From the NCBI RefSeq assembly GCF_030815985.1, contig NZ_JAUSXM010000001.1, positions 3,844,001 through 3,908,000 of the forward strand: a stretch of 64,000 nucleotides of DNA. Direction: 5' to 3'. Shown here in pieces: positions 34,150-42,427 of the stretch (the first letter of the stretch is position 1; every line of letters begins with the position of its first letter). This stretch comes from Paenibacillus sp. W2I17 (lineage in GTDB: Bacteria; Bacillota; Bacilli; Paenibacillales; Paenibacillaceae). Both the position numbers and the translations under genes were made by a program. The notes beneath the pieces were generated by a model, which saw only the letters and a list, made by a program, of their open reading frames with translations, ran no database searches and was not told the origin of the DNA.

Positions 34150-35184
34150 TTAAGCTTTTCCCGCTAATTGTGCGATTAACTCATAGGAATGCAGCCGTGC
34201 CTTATGATCATAGATCATGGATGTAATAATCAGTTCATCTGCCTGCGTCTGCCGAATGAAGGATTCCAACTGCCCACGTACGGTTTCTGGTGAACCATTT
34301 ACAGCTGCCTTCAGCGTCTGCTCCACACCAGCTTTCTCACGATCCGTCCATTTGCCTTCCATCTCTGCCGGAGGCTGTACCAATCCCGTTGTGCCACGAA
34401 TAATGTTCAGGAACTGCTGTTGCATCGTTGTACCCAGCCATGCTGCTTCCTCGTCTGTATCCGCAACAACAGCGTTGACACCAACAATAACATGTGGCTC
34501 CTTCAAGCTATCAGATGGTTGGAAGTTGTTTCGATACGTCTCTAATGCAATCCGGGTGTAATCGGGCGAGAAGTGGCTGGCAAAAGCAAACGGCAATCCC
34601 AGCTGACCTGCCAGACGTGCACTGAAATCACTGGACCCCAAGAGGTAAATTGGAATATTCAATCCTTCTCCAGGAACTGCGCGAACAGGTGCATGATAAG
34701 ACGTCGCCGAAGCATCAAAGTATGCTCTAAGTTCTGCCAATAACTCAGGGAAATCTTCCCCACTGTTCAGATCTTTGCGTAGTGCAAGCGATGTACGACG
34801 GTCACTACCTGGTGCGCGACCCAGTCCCAGGTCAATTCTGCCAGGATACAAGGATTCCAGTGTGCCGAACTGCTCAGCGATGACAAGCGGCGCATGGTTG
34901 GGCAACATAATGCCTCCTGAACCCAGACGAATCGTTTTGGTTCCACCAGCCAGATATCCAATAACAACCGAAGTTGCGGATGAAGCAATACCCGGCATGT
35001 TGTGATGTTCAGCTACCCAGTAACGGTGATATCCCCAACGCTCAGCATGCTGTGCCAGATCAAGACTGTTGCGCAAAGCATCAGCAGGTGTTGCACCCAC
35101 TACGACAGGAGCCAGATCCAAGATGGAAAGCTTAACGTCGTTGATGTGTTCTTTATGGGATGAAGCCGTATTTTCTGTAGTCAT
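34150..35184 (-). CDS. LLM class flavin-dependent oxidoreductase
   Basis: A 344-residue TIM-barrel flavoprotein of the bacterial luciferase-like superfamily. [19 protein letters not shown] and [19 protein letters not shown] are the MsnO8/YwcH-type entry blocks; [42 protein letters not shown] is the conserved FMN region. The C-terminal [13 protein letters not shown] block is also typical. GAGGAG lies 12 nt before the ATG. An ArsR-type regulator lies 159 nt upstream on the same strand, with an 8-bp inverted repeat in front of this gene. The substrate is unknown. Confidence 0.91.
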   Translation of the reverse strand: MTTENTASSHKEHINDVKLSILDLAPVVVGATPADALRNSLDLAQHAERWGYHRYWVAEHHNMPGIASSATSVVIGYLAGGTKTIRLGSGGIMLPNHAPLVIAEQFGTLESLYPGRIDLGLGRAPGSDRRTSLALRKDLNSGEDFPELLAELRAYFDASATSYHAPVRAVPGEGLNIPIYLLGSSDFSARLAGQLGLPFAFASHFSPDYTRIALETYRNNFQPSDSLKEPHVIVGVNAVVADTDEEAAWLGTTMQQQFLNIIRGTTGLVQPPAEMEGKWTDREKAGVEQTLKAAVNGSPETVRGQLESFIRQTQADELIITSMIYDHKARLHSYELIAQLAGKA

Positions 35185-35205
35185 TATCGTTTAATCTCCT
35201 CGATG

Positions 35206-35258
35206 ATTATATTTTTGTATATCCAGATATATAGATTTATTAAATCGCAGCTGGATAT
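35206..35258 (-). promoter_or_regulatory. Promoter region with inverted repeat before the monooxygenase gene
   Basis: Minus-strand TATAAT at 35211-35206 and an 8-bp inverted repeat ATATCCAG (35219-35226) / CTGGATAT (35251-35258) around its -35 area. A candidate site for the neighbouring ArsR-type regulator. Confidence 0.45.
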
Positions 35259-35343
35259 GGTGATGTGATGATAAACTAGCCGTTTACATCCGGACGGAAT
35301 CCCTGCTTGCATATGCATCCTAGCTTCCGTTCCGGCATCCGGC

Positions 35344-35655
35344 TTATAACTCGTTCTGCACGTACTCGGCAAACTGACGGATTGTCTCTTCGTTGCGCCG
35401 ATAATACGTCCATTGTCCTCTTCGCTCGGAGAGCAGCAACCCTGCCTTGAGCATGGTCAGCAGATAACTGGAGATAACCGACTGAGCCAGTCCAGCCTTC
35501 ACTTGAATCGTGCCAACACAGATTCCGTTCTTGCCACCATCCGGATGCTGTGATAGTTCCAGCGGTGGAAAGTGTTGCTCCGGGTTTTTGAGCCACAACA
35601 AGATTTGTCTACGTGTCTCGTTCGATAATGCTTTGAATATAAGTATAGGTTCCAT
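35344..35655 (-). CDS. ArsR-type winged-helix regulator
   Basis: 103 residues. ILIFKALSNETRRQILLWLK is the ArsR start helix pair; VGTIQVKAGLAQSVISSYLLTMLKAGLLLSERRGQWTYYRRNEETI gives recognition helix and wing. Its few Cys/His residues do not form a known metal site, so it is probably not a metal sensor. GGAGGTGGG lies upstream of the ATG. It precedes the luciferase-like oxidoreductase; regulation of that gene is inferred. A phased TTCG repeat lies in its own upstream region. Confidence 0.85.
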   Translation of the reverse strand: MEPILIFKALSNETRRQILLWLKNPEQHFPPLELSQHPDGGKNGICVGTIQVKAGLAQSVISSYLLTMLKAGLLLSERRGQWTYYRRNEETIRQFAEYVQNEL

Positions 35656-35676
35656 GGGTACGATGTCCCACCTCCA

Positions 35677-35771
35677 TTCGTCTGTGTTCGTCTACGTTCG
35701 TTTGCCTATACTCATAGCCATTTTCGGAATAGGTTTTAACATTTTCATCCGCCCACGTTCGCACACGTTCG
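35677..35771. repeat. Helically phased TTCG repeats upstream of the ArsR-type gene
   Basis: TTCG recurs at 35677, 35687, 35697 and then 35758, 35768, each step within a cluster exactly 10 bp, and the clusters 61 bp apart. The fuller unit is ACGTTCG or TGTTCGTCT. A period of 10 is not a codon multiple, so a DNA-binding array is more likely than a coding repeat. Confidence 0.55.
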
Positions 35772-35976
35772 CAGAGATTGTGATTTTCTTGTGATTTTTG
35801 GTGATGTTTTGTTTCCTGTAAAGCAGCCATAACTTCGCCTGGTCTAGTATGAATTATATCAAATAGCTTCGCAACCTTCTAGGGCGCTATTTTTGGGAGG
35901 AGTACTAAATAATGAGTATGAACATTTTCGCGTTCATATATCTATACTTATTCACATTCAGTAGAAGAGTCATAAG

Positions 35977-36006
35977 AAAAGAGACCGGTCAATAGATCCG
36001 GGCTCT
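35977..36006 (-). terminator. Terminator of the SOS operon
   Basis: AAGAGACCGG pairs with CCGGGCTCTT around TCAATAGAT; T-rich sequence follows on the minus strand. It ends the yolD-like gene transcript and lies near the presumed left prophage edge. No gene is seen in 35656-36012. Confidence 0.65.
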
Positions 36007-36012
36007 TCCTAT

Positions 36013-36348
36013 TTATATGCTTGCGTTGATGATCTCTTCTATTTTAATGAAGCTGTAATCTTCTTCCCCTCGGACAAGTTTGATCTGCCTATTCGGCTTA
36101 TCAATTGATGTGACAACACCCCGCAGCACCTCGTCATCAAACGGGTTGAACACTGTGAGGGTAATTGACTTGCATTCCTGGTACGATTCAAAAATCGCAT
36201 CCTCAATGAGCTGCATTTCTTGTTCATCAAGGGTCGGTTTCCCCCGGCGCCTTTGTAGTGCTTCTTGAACCAAGTATGCCTCCCTGTGTTCTGGAAGGAT
36301 AATTCTTGATCCTTCGTAAACGCCATTGGCGGTCAATTTGCTTGCCAC
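36013..36348 (-). CDS. YolD-like family protein
   Basis: 111 residues. RIILPEHREAYLVQE and the C-terminal FNPFDDEVLRGVVTSIDKPNRQIKL, ending in an SFIKIEEIINASI strand, are the YolD family marks. YolD proteins usually travel with SOS-induced Y-family polymerases (UvrX/YqjW) in Bacillus prophages; no polymerase gene is next to it here. The start is GTG at 36348 with AAGGAGG 8 nt upstream. It is the third gene of the SOS operon. Confidence 0.88.
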   Translation of the reverse strand: MASKLTANGVYEGSRIILPEHREAYLVQEALQRRRGKPTLDEQEMQLIEDAIFESYQECKSITLTVFNPFDDEVLRGVVTSIDKPNRQIKLVRGEEDYSFIKIEEIINASI

Positions 36349-36361
36349 GTTGCATTCCTCC

Positions 36362-36655
36362 TTAATATAGGGTCCAGTAACTTAAATCGTTTGACTGCGC
36401 TGGTGGCGGTGCCTTGGGAAGCTTAGGCTTTTCCGATTCTCGTTCCCAGCCTTCCAGGATAACAAGATTGCTGGTGTCTGATTTATCATCCCAATTTATG
36501 TACTCTGCTTTGATTAGACCTTCCAGAGCAACCATAACATCCTGCTTACCCTTCCCCGTCTTAACCGTAAGTTCATGGATCGTTGGTAAGCGTCTGCGGC
36601 CGCTACTGTAATTAAACAAGATCCTCAATATTTTACGTTCGTAATCAGATAACAT
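36362..36655 (-). CDS. Small LexA-like winged-helix protein
   Basis: 97 residues. LSDYERKILRILFNYSSGRRRLPTIHELTVKTGKGKQDVMVALEGLIKAEYI follows the LexA N-terminal DNA-binding layout, but there is no autoproteolysis domain; the C-terminal 35 residues are a Pro/Lys-rich tail. AGGGGG lies 6 nt before the ATG, and the previous gene stops just upstream. It could compete with or modulate LexA or phage repressor binding. That role is inferred from fold and operon only. Confidence 0.72.
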   Translation of the reverse strand: MLSDYERKILRILFNYSSGRRRLPTIHELTVKTGKGKQDVMVALEGLIKAEYINWDDKSDTSNLVILEGWERESEKPKLPKAPPPAQSNDLSYWTLY

Positions 36656-36656
36656 A

Positions 36657-36860
36657 TTAAGCCCCCTGTTCTGTCGTCCTGATCGGATAGCATGCTAGTA
36701 AACCGGATTCGCGAAATGTCCGCGGCTGCCCCGACAATAGATCATCAGCTTTGATCATTCCAGAACGGATGCTTTTGACCTGGATACGTCGTTTCGTGAT
36801 CTTTCCGCTTTGATCCTCATAGATAATTTCAACCAACCACCCTAAATATTTCACCGGCAT
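36657..36860 (-). CDS. Small WYL-like domain protein
   Basis: A 67-residue beta-rich protein. The sequence EIIYEDQSGKITKRRIQVKSI, a GMIKADDLLSGQPRTFRESGLLACYPI block and no HTH suggest a stand-alone WYL-type fold (strand pattern and the R-x-F-R turn). First gene of the SOS operon, directly behind two LexA boxes; GGAGGG lies 7 nt before the ATG. Assignment is by pattern and is moderate. Confidence 0.62.
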   Translation of the reverse strand: MPVKYLGWLVEIIYEDQSGKITKRRIQVKSIRSGMIKADDLLSGQPRTFRESGLLACYPIRTTEQGA

Positions 36861-36876
36861 GTTTATCCCTCCAATA

Positions 36877-36913
36877 CGAACGTTTGTTTGTATTATATGC
36901 GAACAAACGTTCT
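36877..36913 (-). promoter_or_regulatory. Two LexA (DinR) boxes around a sigma-A -10 element
   Basis: CGAACGTTTGTTTG (36877-36890) and CGAACAAACGTTCT (36900-36913) each match the Bacillus SOS box CGAAC-N4-GTTYG with one deviation. Between them, on the minus strand, is TATAAT; TTGTAT lies 18 nt further upstream. Both boxes would block polymerase until DNA damage. Confidence 0.8.
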
Positions 36914-36924
36914 TTATACAACAA

Positions 36925-36951
36925 GAAAAAAAGCCCAGTATGTACTGGGCT
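36925..36951 (-). terminator. Terminator of the lipase/membrane-protein pair
   Basis: AGCCCAGTA-TG-TACTGGGCT (36932-36951) is a 9-bp perfect stem followed by T7 on the minus strand. Confidence 0.88.
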
Positions 36952-36987
36952 CAAGGCATAAGTTTGAAAGGGTTTTTGAATCTATAA

Positions 36988-37545
36988 CTAATGTACAATC
37001 CCGTCACAAGAGATCACTTCTAAATAAATTCCTTTAGGCAATGAATCCATGTATCTGTTTTTTATCAATTCACTTTGCTCCTCAGTTACATTTGTAACGA
37101 TAATCCTACCTGTCGCTTTGTCATTGCTTAGAAAGAGTTTTAAAGTCACATCTTGAGAATTAATAAAGGAGATGGAACGTATCCATTTCTCACATTCATC
37201 TTTTTTCGATTCCATCTTTTTTTCGTTTTCCTGTTGTTCTCTCTTTAACTTACTGTTTTCGTAAGCTAATGAACAAATTATTATAAAAAGCGAAACAACA
37301 GGTAAAGCTATAGTCATAAAAAAAGAGAGTTTTGTGAATTGATAATTCTTAACTACGAAATATAACCCAATCATTAAAGAAGAAGTGAGCCACGCTAAAG
37401 GTATAAATTTAAGCATTAAAAACTGCAAAATTTTCCTCCGACCAACAGGTCCAGATGCAGTCCACAACCCTCCGTAATAGGAAAACGATGCAATAATTAA
37501 CCAAACCAGCAACAGTGCAAATTGAAGCCACAACCAATTTGGCAT
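36988..37545 (-). CDS. Membrane protein with cytoplasmic coiled tail, partner of the lipase-like gene
   Basis: 185 residues. Three hydrophobic segments (WLQFALLLVWLIIASF, IPLAWLTSSLMIGLYFVV, FFMTIALPVVSLFIIICSLAY) are followed by a Lys/Glu-rich coiled stretch (KLKREQQENEKKMESKKDE) and a small alpha/beta domain with VTLKLFLSND and GRIIVTNVTEEQSELIKNRYMD. Family not recognised. The ATG at 37545 has AAAGGTG 6 nt upstream; an in-frame ATG at 37566 overlaps the upstream stop. It lies immediately after the LCAT-like gene, with a shared terminator, so the two form a unit. Confidence 0.72.
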   Translation of the reverse strand: MPNWLWLQFALLLVWLIIASFSYYGGLWTASGPVGRRKILQFLMLKFIPLAWLTSSLMIGLYFVVKNYQFTKLSFFMTIALPVVSLFIIICSLAYENSKLKREQQENEKKMESKKDECEKWIRSISFINSQDVTLKLFLSNDKATGRIIVTNVTEEQSELIKNRYMDSLPKGIYLEVISCDGIVH

Positions 37546-37562
37546 AATTATCACCTTTCCTT

Positions 37563-40205
37563 TCATTCTTCTTTAGTGATTAATGTGCTTTCGCGTAAAG
37601 GTGGATGAGTATTTTTGACGTCAGTAATAACCAGTTTGTTCTTAAATTGAACAAACGATTCATCCACATGAAAAGAACTGTAAAATCTACCATCTATAAG
37701 TTTAATCTCAAGATGTTTGTCGGGAATTTTACTTGCTTTAGGTGATTTTATTCTAGCCTGAGGATTAGTGTTTAAAATTGGATCATCACCACGATCAGGT
37801 AGAAGTTCAAAAGAAAAAGTATATGAATTTCCAACTTTGAGTTTCTCTGTAGGAAAATCGATGAAATATAATCCATATTTCTCTAAAAACATCACTTCAA
37901 AGCTTACCAAATCAGAGATAAATCGAACACTCTTAACATTGTCTTTAATACCTTCATTCAGGGTTAATCTTGGATTGTTTTTATTTAATTTAATATTGTC
38001 TGTATTTTTTATGTTAGCGTAAATTTCAAATGAATTGAAATCAATTGAAGTATATTTTAATAAGTTATTCAAAACAATCTCAGGAGTTACATACCCAGTA
38101 TTCTCATCCCACATTAATTGCGGAATATTTCCTAAAGCTATCTCTAAAGATTTTAAATCTTCAACTACATTAAACTCAGAAATTGAATTATATTCAATTG
38201 TTATTTTAGCATTCGAATCAATATTAAGAATTCCCCAAGGAAGTGATAAAGGCTCTTCATCCCAAACTCCTTCAGCAATTAATTCACTCCCGACAGTAAT
38301 TTTGTAGAAAGTGTCTTTCACCTTTGAACCTACTGTATGAGGTTCAAAATCAATGATCATCCCGTCAGGGGTCGATATCATACTAAGTTCTGTGACAGGT
38401 TGAGCATTGTCGATCGTGAATTTAAAGGTTTTAGTTTTAATTGGTCTATCAAATGTGTCTTTGCCGAATGCTTGTAATTCAAAGATACCTGAAGGAAGAT
38501 TCAAGATAGTTGGAGCAGTATACTCTTGTGGTGTAGCATTGTTTATGGAGAAAAATAATCTATCAAGTATTTCGTCGTTGGTAGAATCTATAGTCAATAA
38601 AACTTGGCCATTGAAAACATCACGACGATATGCTTTTTTTGAATCCTCAGTTGTTGCAACGCTAACCTTCAAATTCGCTCTATCTGGGAGCTTCTTCTCT
38701 ACAGTTTCTACGCGAGCAATAGTTTTAATACGCTTATTTGAAACTATGCTCCCTCTTCGCTGAATATTTGCAGACTCTATTCTTTCTTTAACAGGAATTG
38801 TAACTAAAGCCGTAAGCCCTCTGTCGACTGGTAATGGGTCAAACTCCAGTTCTATTATTTTGTCGTCCTCATCCATGTATTCTGCTGAAATATCGGCTAC
38901 ACCAGTCTCATAGGAATTTATCTGTATTGTCAGATCTTCATTAAATTTTTCAAAGAAAATGTATTGCGAATCGCCCACACTTACATACTTAACTTCAGTC
39001 TCATCCAGCATTGGACTTTGTTCAACTATATCAGTGTCGTAGGCACCAGCAACATATCTACCTTCTGAGTCCATAATAGTTGTTTCAATAGGACACAATA
39101 ATCTTGTCTTCAGTTCCCACTTAAGTTTCATGTTGCATTCCTTTGAAACGCCTTTAGGTAGTGCATCTAATTGCTCATTTAATAACGACTTTAGGAGTTT
39201 GATTACAACTTCATCAGAGCAGAGCTTACCGTGTTCTCCTTTTACATAGTATAGATCCGCTTCATGTTGTGGTATCCCACTCAGTAAAGGAACCACAGCG
39301 TCTCCATTCGTAAAATCAGATTTGAATTTGAATTTGTTATATTTTTCGCTTGTGCCATCAGGAAGACTGCATAAAGTTGGAAACTTATGACCAACAATGC
39401 AATGGTGCTTTAACCCCAAAGGCATCGGCTTTAACATAGCTTCTTGGACTGGTTTCATATATGCATGCCAAACATCGGGTACTACAGAAAATTCCGGATT
39501 ATTTTCTTGGTACTCTTCATTAAAGAACGTTTGAACTTTTTGGATTACATCCATATATTGTGAATCTTCTTTTGTTTCTCTATATTTGATGAATTTACCT
39601 GTTTCATCTTTATAATAACTTTCTGATGGCAGTAACTGATAAACTGACGGACATTGTCTGGCCAGCTTTCTGGTATCACCATATGAGTATAATAAACCAA
39701 AAATAGGTTTAAACTCTGCATAGAAACCGGGTTCCCCATATGCTAGAGCTTTAAAAGCATCAGGTGAGCCTCCCCAAGGTGTCCCAATTGTAATTAAATT
39801 TTCTATACAATCCATTAAACCAAGTTCATCCATTTTAAGAATAGCTATTTTTGCGAGCATTCCCCCCATGCTATGTGCAACCACAGTGACTTTTCCTTTT
39901 TTTGATAGATCTCTAATTCTATCCACTAGAGCTGGTACATGGGTCTGAATATCTTTGCGCCAATCATAACCAAAAAAATCAATTTCGCCATCCTCAACCG
40001 AAAAATTATCATAAATACCCTTGTATATATTTACAGTAAATGTAGTAAAGGCTGTTACAGAATTTATCGGGTTACCTACAACGAGATTATCGTTCTCTAT
40101 ATGTAAGTCTTTCAGGTCATCCAAATTCTTTGGAAACCACTTTTTGTTTGTATCTAAAAAAAGCTCAGTACCCTTAATCCCGGGAATAAAAATTATATTT
40201 GACAC
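37563..40205 (-). CDS. LCAT/PDAT-like alpha/beta hydrolase with long beta-sandwich C-terminus
   Basis: 880 residues. Residues 1-345 are a lipase/acyltransferase domain: IFIPGIKGTELF oxyanion strand, FFGYDWR (LCAT family motif), nucleophile Ser112 in AHSMGGM, TIGTPWGGSP lid region, Asp302 in NGDAVVPLLSG and His325 in GEHGKLCSD. Residues about 355-880 are beta-rich, Ig-like repeats without signal peptide or membrane segment. The start is GTG at 40205 with GAGGGGG 8 nt upstream. The gene is clearly more AT-rich than its neighbours, a sign of transfer. It is carried left of the lysis genes with a membrane-protein partner; phage cargo such as an antiphage or lipid-targeting effector is possible but unproven. 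Confidence 0.82.
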   Translation of the reverse strand: MSNIIFIPGIKGTELFLDTNKKWFPKNLDDLKDLHIENDNLVVGNPINSVTAFTTFTVNIYKGIYDNFSVEDGEIDFFGYDWRKDIQTHVPALVDRIRDLSKKGKVTVVAHSMGGMLAKIAILKMDELGLMDCIENLITIGTPWGGSPDAFKALAYGEPGFYAEFKPIFGLLYSYGDTRKLARQCPSVYQLLPSESYYKDETGKFIKYRETKEDSQYMDVIQKVQTFFNEEYQENNPEFSVVPDVWHAYMKPVQEAMLKPMPLGLKHHCIVGHKFPTLCSLPDGTSEKYNKFKFKSDFTNGDAVVPLLSGIPQHEADLYYVKGEHGKLCSDEVVIKLLKSLLNEQLDALPKGVSKECNMKLKWELKTRLLCPIETTIMDSEGRYVAGAYDTDIVEQSPMLDETEVKYVSVGDSQYIFFEKFNEDLTIQINSYETGVADISAEYMDEDDKIIELEFDPLPVDRGLTALVTIPVKERIESANIQRRGSIVSNKRIKTIARVETVEKKLPDRANLKVSVATTEDSKKAYRRDVFNGQVLLTIDSTNDEILDRLFFSINNATPQEYTAPTILNLPSGIFELQAFGKDTFDRPIKTKTFKFTIDNAQPVTELSMISTPDGMIIDFEPHTVGSKVKDTFYKITVGSELIAEGVWDEEPLSLPWGILNIDSNAKITIEYNSISEFNVVEDLKSLEIALGNIPQLMWDENTGYVTPEIVLNNLLKYTSIDFNSFEIYANIKNTDNIKLNKNNPRLTLNEGIKDNVKSVRFISDLVSFEVMFLEKYGLYFIDFPTEKLKVGNSYTFSFELLPDRGDDPILNTNPQARIKSPKASKIPDKHLEIKLIDGRFYSSFHVDESFVQFKNKLVITDVKNTHPPLRESTLITKEE

Positions 40206-40386
40206 TTGATAGTCCCCCTCAACATTACTTTAGTCTCACAACTCCCGAGCCCATTATAGTATATGTCGTCAAATAATTCCATTTTTTTCACTTTTATAAC
40301 AAGGACTTCCCAAGCACAATTTGTGAATTGAAAAAATATATATCTAAGTTTCGGTAGTACTTCACAAATGAATAAATTTATAGAAA

Positions 40387-40419
40387 AGTACCCCACCAAC
40401 GTTATGCCAGCGGGGTACT
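40387..40419 (-). terminator. Terminator after the DUF3231 gene
   Basis: AGTACCCC/GGGGTACT (40387-40394, 40412-40419) around ACCAACGTTATGCCAGC; T4 follows on the minus strand. The loop core is like that of other hairpins at 44.1-44.7 kb. The 40206-40386 stretch is the AT-rich leader of the lipase gene. Confidence 0.75.
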
Positions 40420-40444
40420 ATTTACGATCAATATGCATTTATAG

Positions 40445-40942
40445 TCACTTTACTTGAAGAGGTGGAGGGATAAGCCAGCCTTTTTCTTTACTCATCTCTA
40501 GAATCCGTAAGCCTAAAGCAGTTTTAGTAATGTGATACTTCGCAAATAATGCTCCAATATCTTCTCTAATCGATTGTCCCATAACTTGACTACAAGCAAC
40601 TAGTCCCATTGAAGTGTCAGAAGCAATTTTTGCTGCTATTTCAGGATCTGTAAACCTTGCACCAACAGGAATGTCTTCAAGGTTTACCCGAGGTCTTTGT
40701 GGTAAGGCAGGTGTTGAAGCGATTCCGTTATCCGTGAGGAGGGTATCGCACTCTTTGATTTCTAATTTAGCTTGATCAATTAATGCATCCAGTATTTTTT
40801 TCAAATCCTTATCTCCTGCGTGATTCAGAAAGGCTTCGTAGAAGGAAACAGCTCCTTTTGCAACCGTTGAACATTGCCACACACTGAAGATTTCACCATA
40901 ATGCATAGGTTCATTTTTGGGATTGCCACTTAATATTCCCAT
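40445..40942 (-). CDS. DUF3231 family protein
   Basis: 165 residues, all-helical, ferritin-like in pattern: the first helices AKGAVSFYEAFLNHAGDKDLKKILDALIDQAKLEIKECDTLL, and the Pro-rich turn ALPQRPRVNLEDIPVGARFTDPEIA, then MGLVACSQVMGQSIREDIGALFAKYH. Bacillus members are linked to spores or stress; function is not established. AAGGAG lies 8 nt before the ATG. It is the single-gene unit upstream of the lipase gene. Confidence 0.82.
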   Translation of the reverse strand: MGILSGNPKNEPMHYGEIFSVWQCSTVAKGAVSFYEAFLNHAGDKDLKKILDALIDQAKLEIKECDTLLTDNGIASTPALPQRPRVNLEDIPVGARFTDPEIAAKIASDTSMGLVACSQVMGQSIREDIGALFAKYHITKTALGLRILEMSKEKGWLIPPPLQVK

Positions 40943-41090
40943 TCTAACAGCTCCTTCATATTTTTATTTCCCATCAGATGTATAGTTCCATGTTCATTAA
41001 CAACATATTCAAAAGTAATAAAATACCGATGGAATATTGAATTAATTTTTGGAGAAATTAAATTCATCACGATTTTGGAGGGAGGTTATT

Positions 41091-41336
41091 ATGATGAAGA
41101 AACGAATAATAACTGCTATTGCTTCAGTTTTTTTGTTGGCAACACTAGCTGTACCCGCATCGGCACAAGAAGCTTCTGTTAATCAGCAATCCAGCAACAA
41201 TTATCAAAACAACAGCGTACAAGCAAACTCTACAAATAACGACAACGATATGGATTGGGGATGGCTTGGTTTGCTTGGATTGCTAGGCCTAGCTGGAATG
41301 CGCAAAAGAGTATCTGACCATTCAAATCGTAATTAA
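41091..41336 (+). CDS. Small secreted protein with WGxxG anchor
   Basis: 81 residues. Lys-rich signal peptide (KKRIITAIASVFLLATLAVPASA, cut after ASA), an Asn/Gln/Ser-rich mature linker, then the C-terminal hydrophobic anchor WGWLGLLGLLGLAGMRKR, which is the WGxxGxxxxG sorting-type signal. It should end attached to the membrane by its tail. ATG at 41091 has GGAGGGAGG directly upstream; an earlier in-frame ATG lacks one. Function unknown; the plus orientation differs from most phage genes. Confidence 0.8.
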   Translation: MMKKRIITAIASVFLLATLAVPASAQEASVNQQSSNNYQNNSVQANSTNNDNDMDWGWLGLLGLLGLAGMRKRVSDHSNRN

Positions 41337-41392
41337 AACTAAGTATATTGAGCAACATTTCAATATTTAGTCCACCCTCTCATATTCAGAAA

Positions 41393-41426
41393 AGCTCTGC
41401 AGTATTAACACTGCCAGGGCTTTTTG
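41393..41426 (+). terminator. Terminator of the WGxxG protein gene
   Basis: An imperfect stem AGCTCTGCAGT / ACTGCCAGGGCT is followed by T5. It belongs to the same CTGCC-type hairpin group as those near 44 kb. Confidence 0.6.
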
Positions 41427-41601
41427 ATTTTTACAAGCTAACCTGAATATGACGCTAGTGATCTTATCTAATTGAGACTGACAAGTGTTATACCTAAACT
41501 AACCATGTTATTGAATATTACACCCCACAAATTCCCCGTTTCTATTCTCAAAGATTTGAGTAAAATTACATAGTATAGCTTCTAAGAAGGAGGCATCTCT
41601 T

Positions 41602-42270
41602 ATGTGTGGTAGATTTACGATTACTGATCCAATCGAGCAAATAATGGACCGATATATGGCTTCGATTGCTGATGGATTTGAGTACAAGCCTAATTACAAT
41701 GCAGCGCCTATGCAACACATTCCAACGATTATCGGTAGTAAAGATGGTAATCGATTGGGTTCGCTCCGCTGGGGCCTGGTACCCGTTTGGGCCAAGGATG
41801 ATAAGATAGGAAACAAGATGATTAATGCCCGGGCCGAGACTCTGGCAGAGAAACCAGCCTTTAAACGCCTGATCAGTTCCAAACGTTGCATTATCCCGAC
41901 AAACGGATTCTATGAGTGGCGTAAGGAAGGTTCAGCAAAGCAACCTATGCGTATCCTTATGAAGGATGACCGTTTATTCTCGCTTGCTGGCCTGTACGAT
42001 ACCTGGACAGATCCGGACGGAAACAAACTAAGCACATGCACCATCATCACTACTGAACCGAATAGTCTGATGGAAGACATCCACAACCGCATGCCGGTCA
42101 TCCTAAGACCTGAGGATGAAGCGGAATGGCTTGGAAGAGATAATGATATTCAGTCGCTACTTGGCTTGCTTAAGCCATATCAAGCTTCTGAGATGAGAGC
42201 ATATGAGGTGCCGAAGGAAGTCGGCAATGTGAGAAACAACAATGAAGATTTAATTAAAGAAGTGGGTTAA
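41602..42270 (+). CDS. SRAP/YedK (HMCES) protein
   Basis: 222 residues. SOS-response-associated peptidase that crosslinks to abasic sites in single-stranded DNA through Cys2. The active site is complete: Cys2 (MCGRFTI), Asn75 (INARAET), Glu105 (GFYEW) and His161 (IHNRMPVIL). AGGAGG precedes the ATG. Phages and prophages often carry SRAP copies. I see no LexA box directly upstream. It is transcribed opposite to the structural genes and has its own terminator. Confidence 0.95.
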   Translation: MCGRFTITDPIEQIMDRYMASIADGFEYKPNYNAAPMQHIPTIIGSKDGNRLGSLRWGLVPVWAKDDKIGNKMINARAETLAEKPAFKRLISSKRCIIPTNGFYEWRKEGSAKQPMRILMKDDRLFSLAGLYDTWTDPDGNKLSTCTIITTEPNSLMEDIHNRMPVILRPEDEAEWLGRDNDIQSLLGLLKPYQASEMRAYEVPKEVGNVRNNNEDLIKEVG

Positions 42271-42278
42271 AAAGCAAG

Positions 42279-42310
42279 GAGCAGCGAGGTCATGCCTCCT
42301 GCTCTTTCTT
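42279..42310 (+). terminator. Terminator of the SRAP gene
   Basis: GAGCAG-c-GAGG / CCTC-CTGCTC (42279-42304) with loop TCATG, then TTTCTT. Confidence 0.75.
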
Positions 42311-42427
42311 CATATCAAGTGTTTGAGGGGCTGCTGATATCATTCTGTATCTTATTTAATCTCTACTCCTGACCTATATATAACCAAATGCTAAACTGTA
42401 AATAAATAATTGAAATGGAGGGAAAGT

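Noticed and set aside
35609..35830. 73-codon minus-strand ORF over the ArsR upstream region
   Set aside because: Overlaps the ArsR start and the phased TTCG repeats; Asp/Glu/Arg/His-rich with no family signal.
40193..40399. 68-codon minus-strand ORF between DUF3231 and lipase genes
   Set aside because: Overlaps the lipase start and the DUF3231 terminator; composition is that of AT-rich leader DNA.
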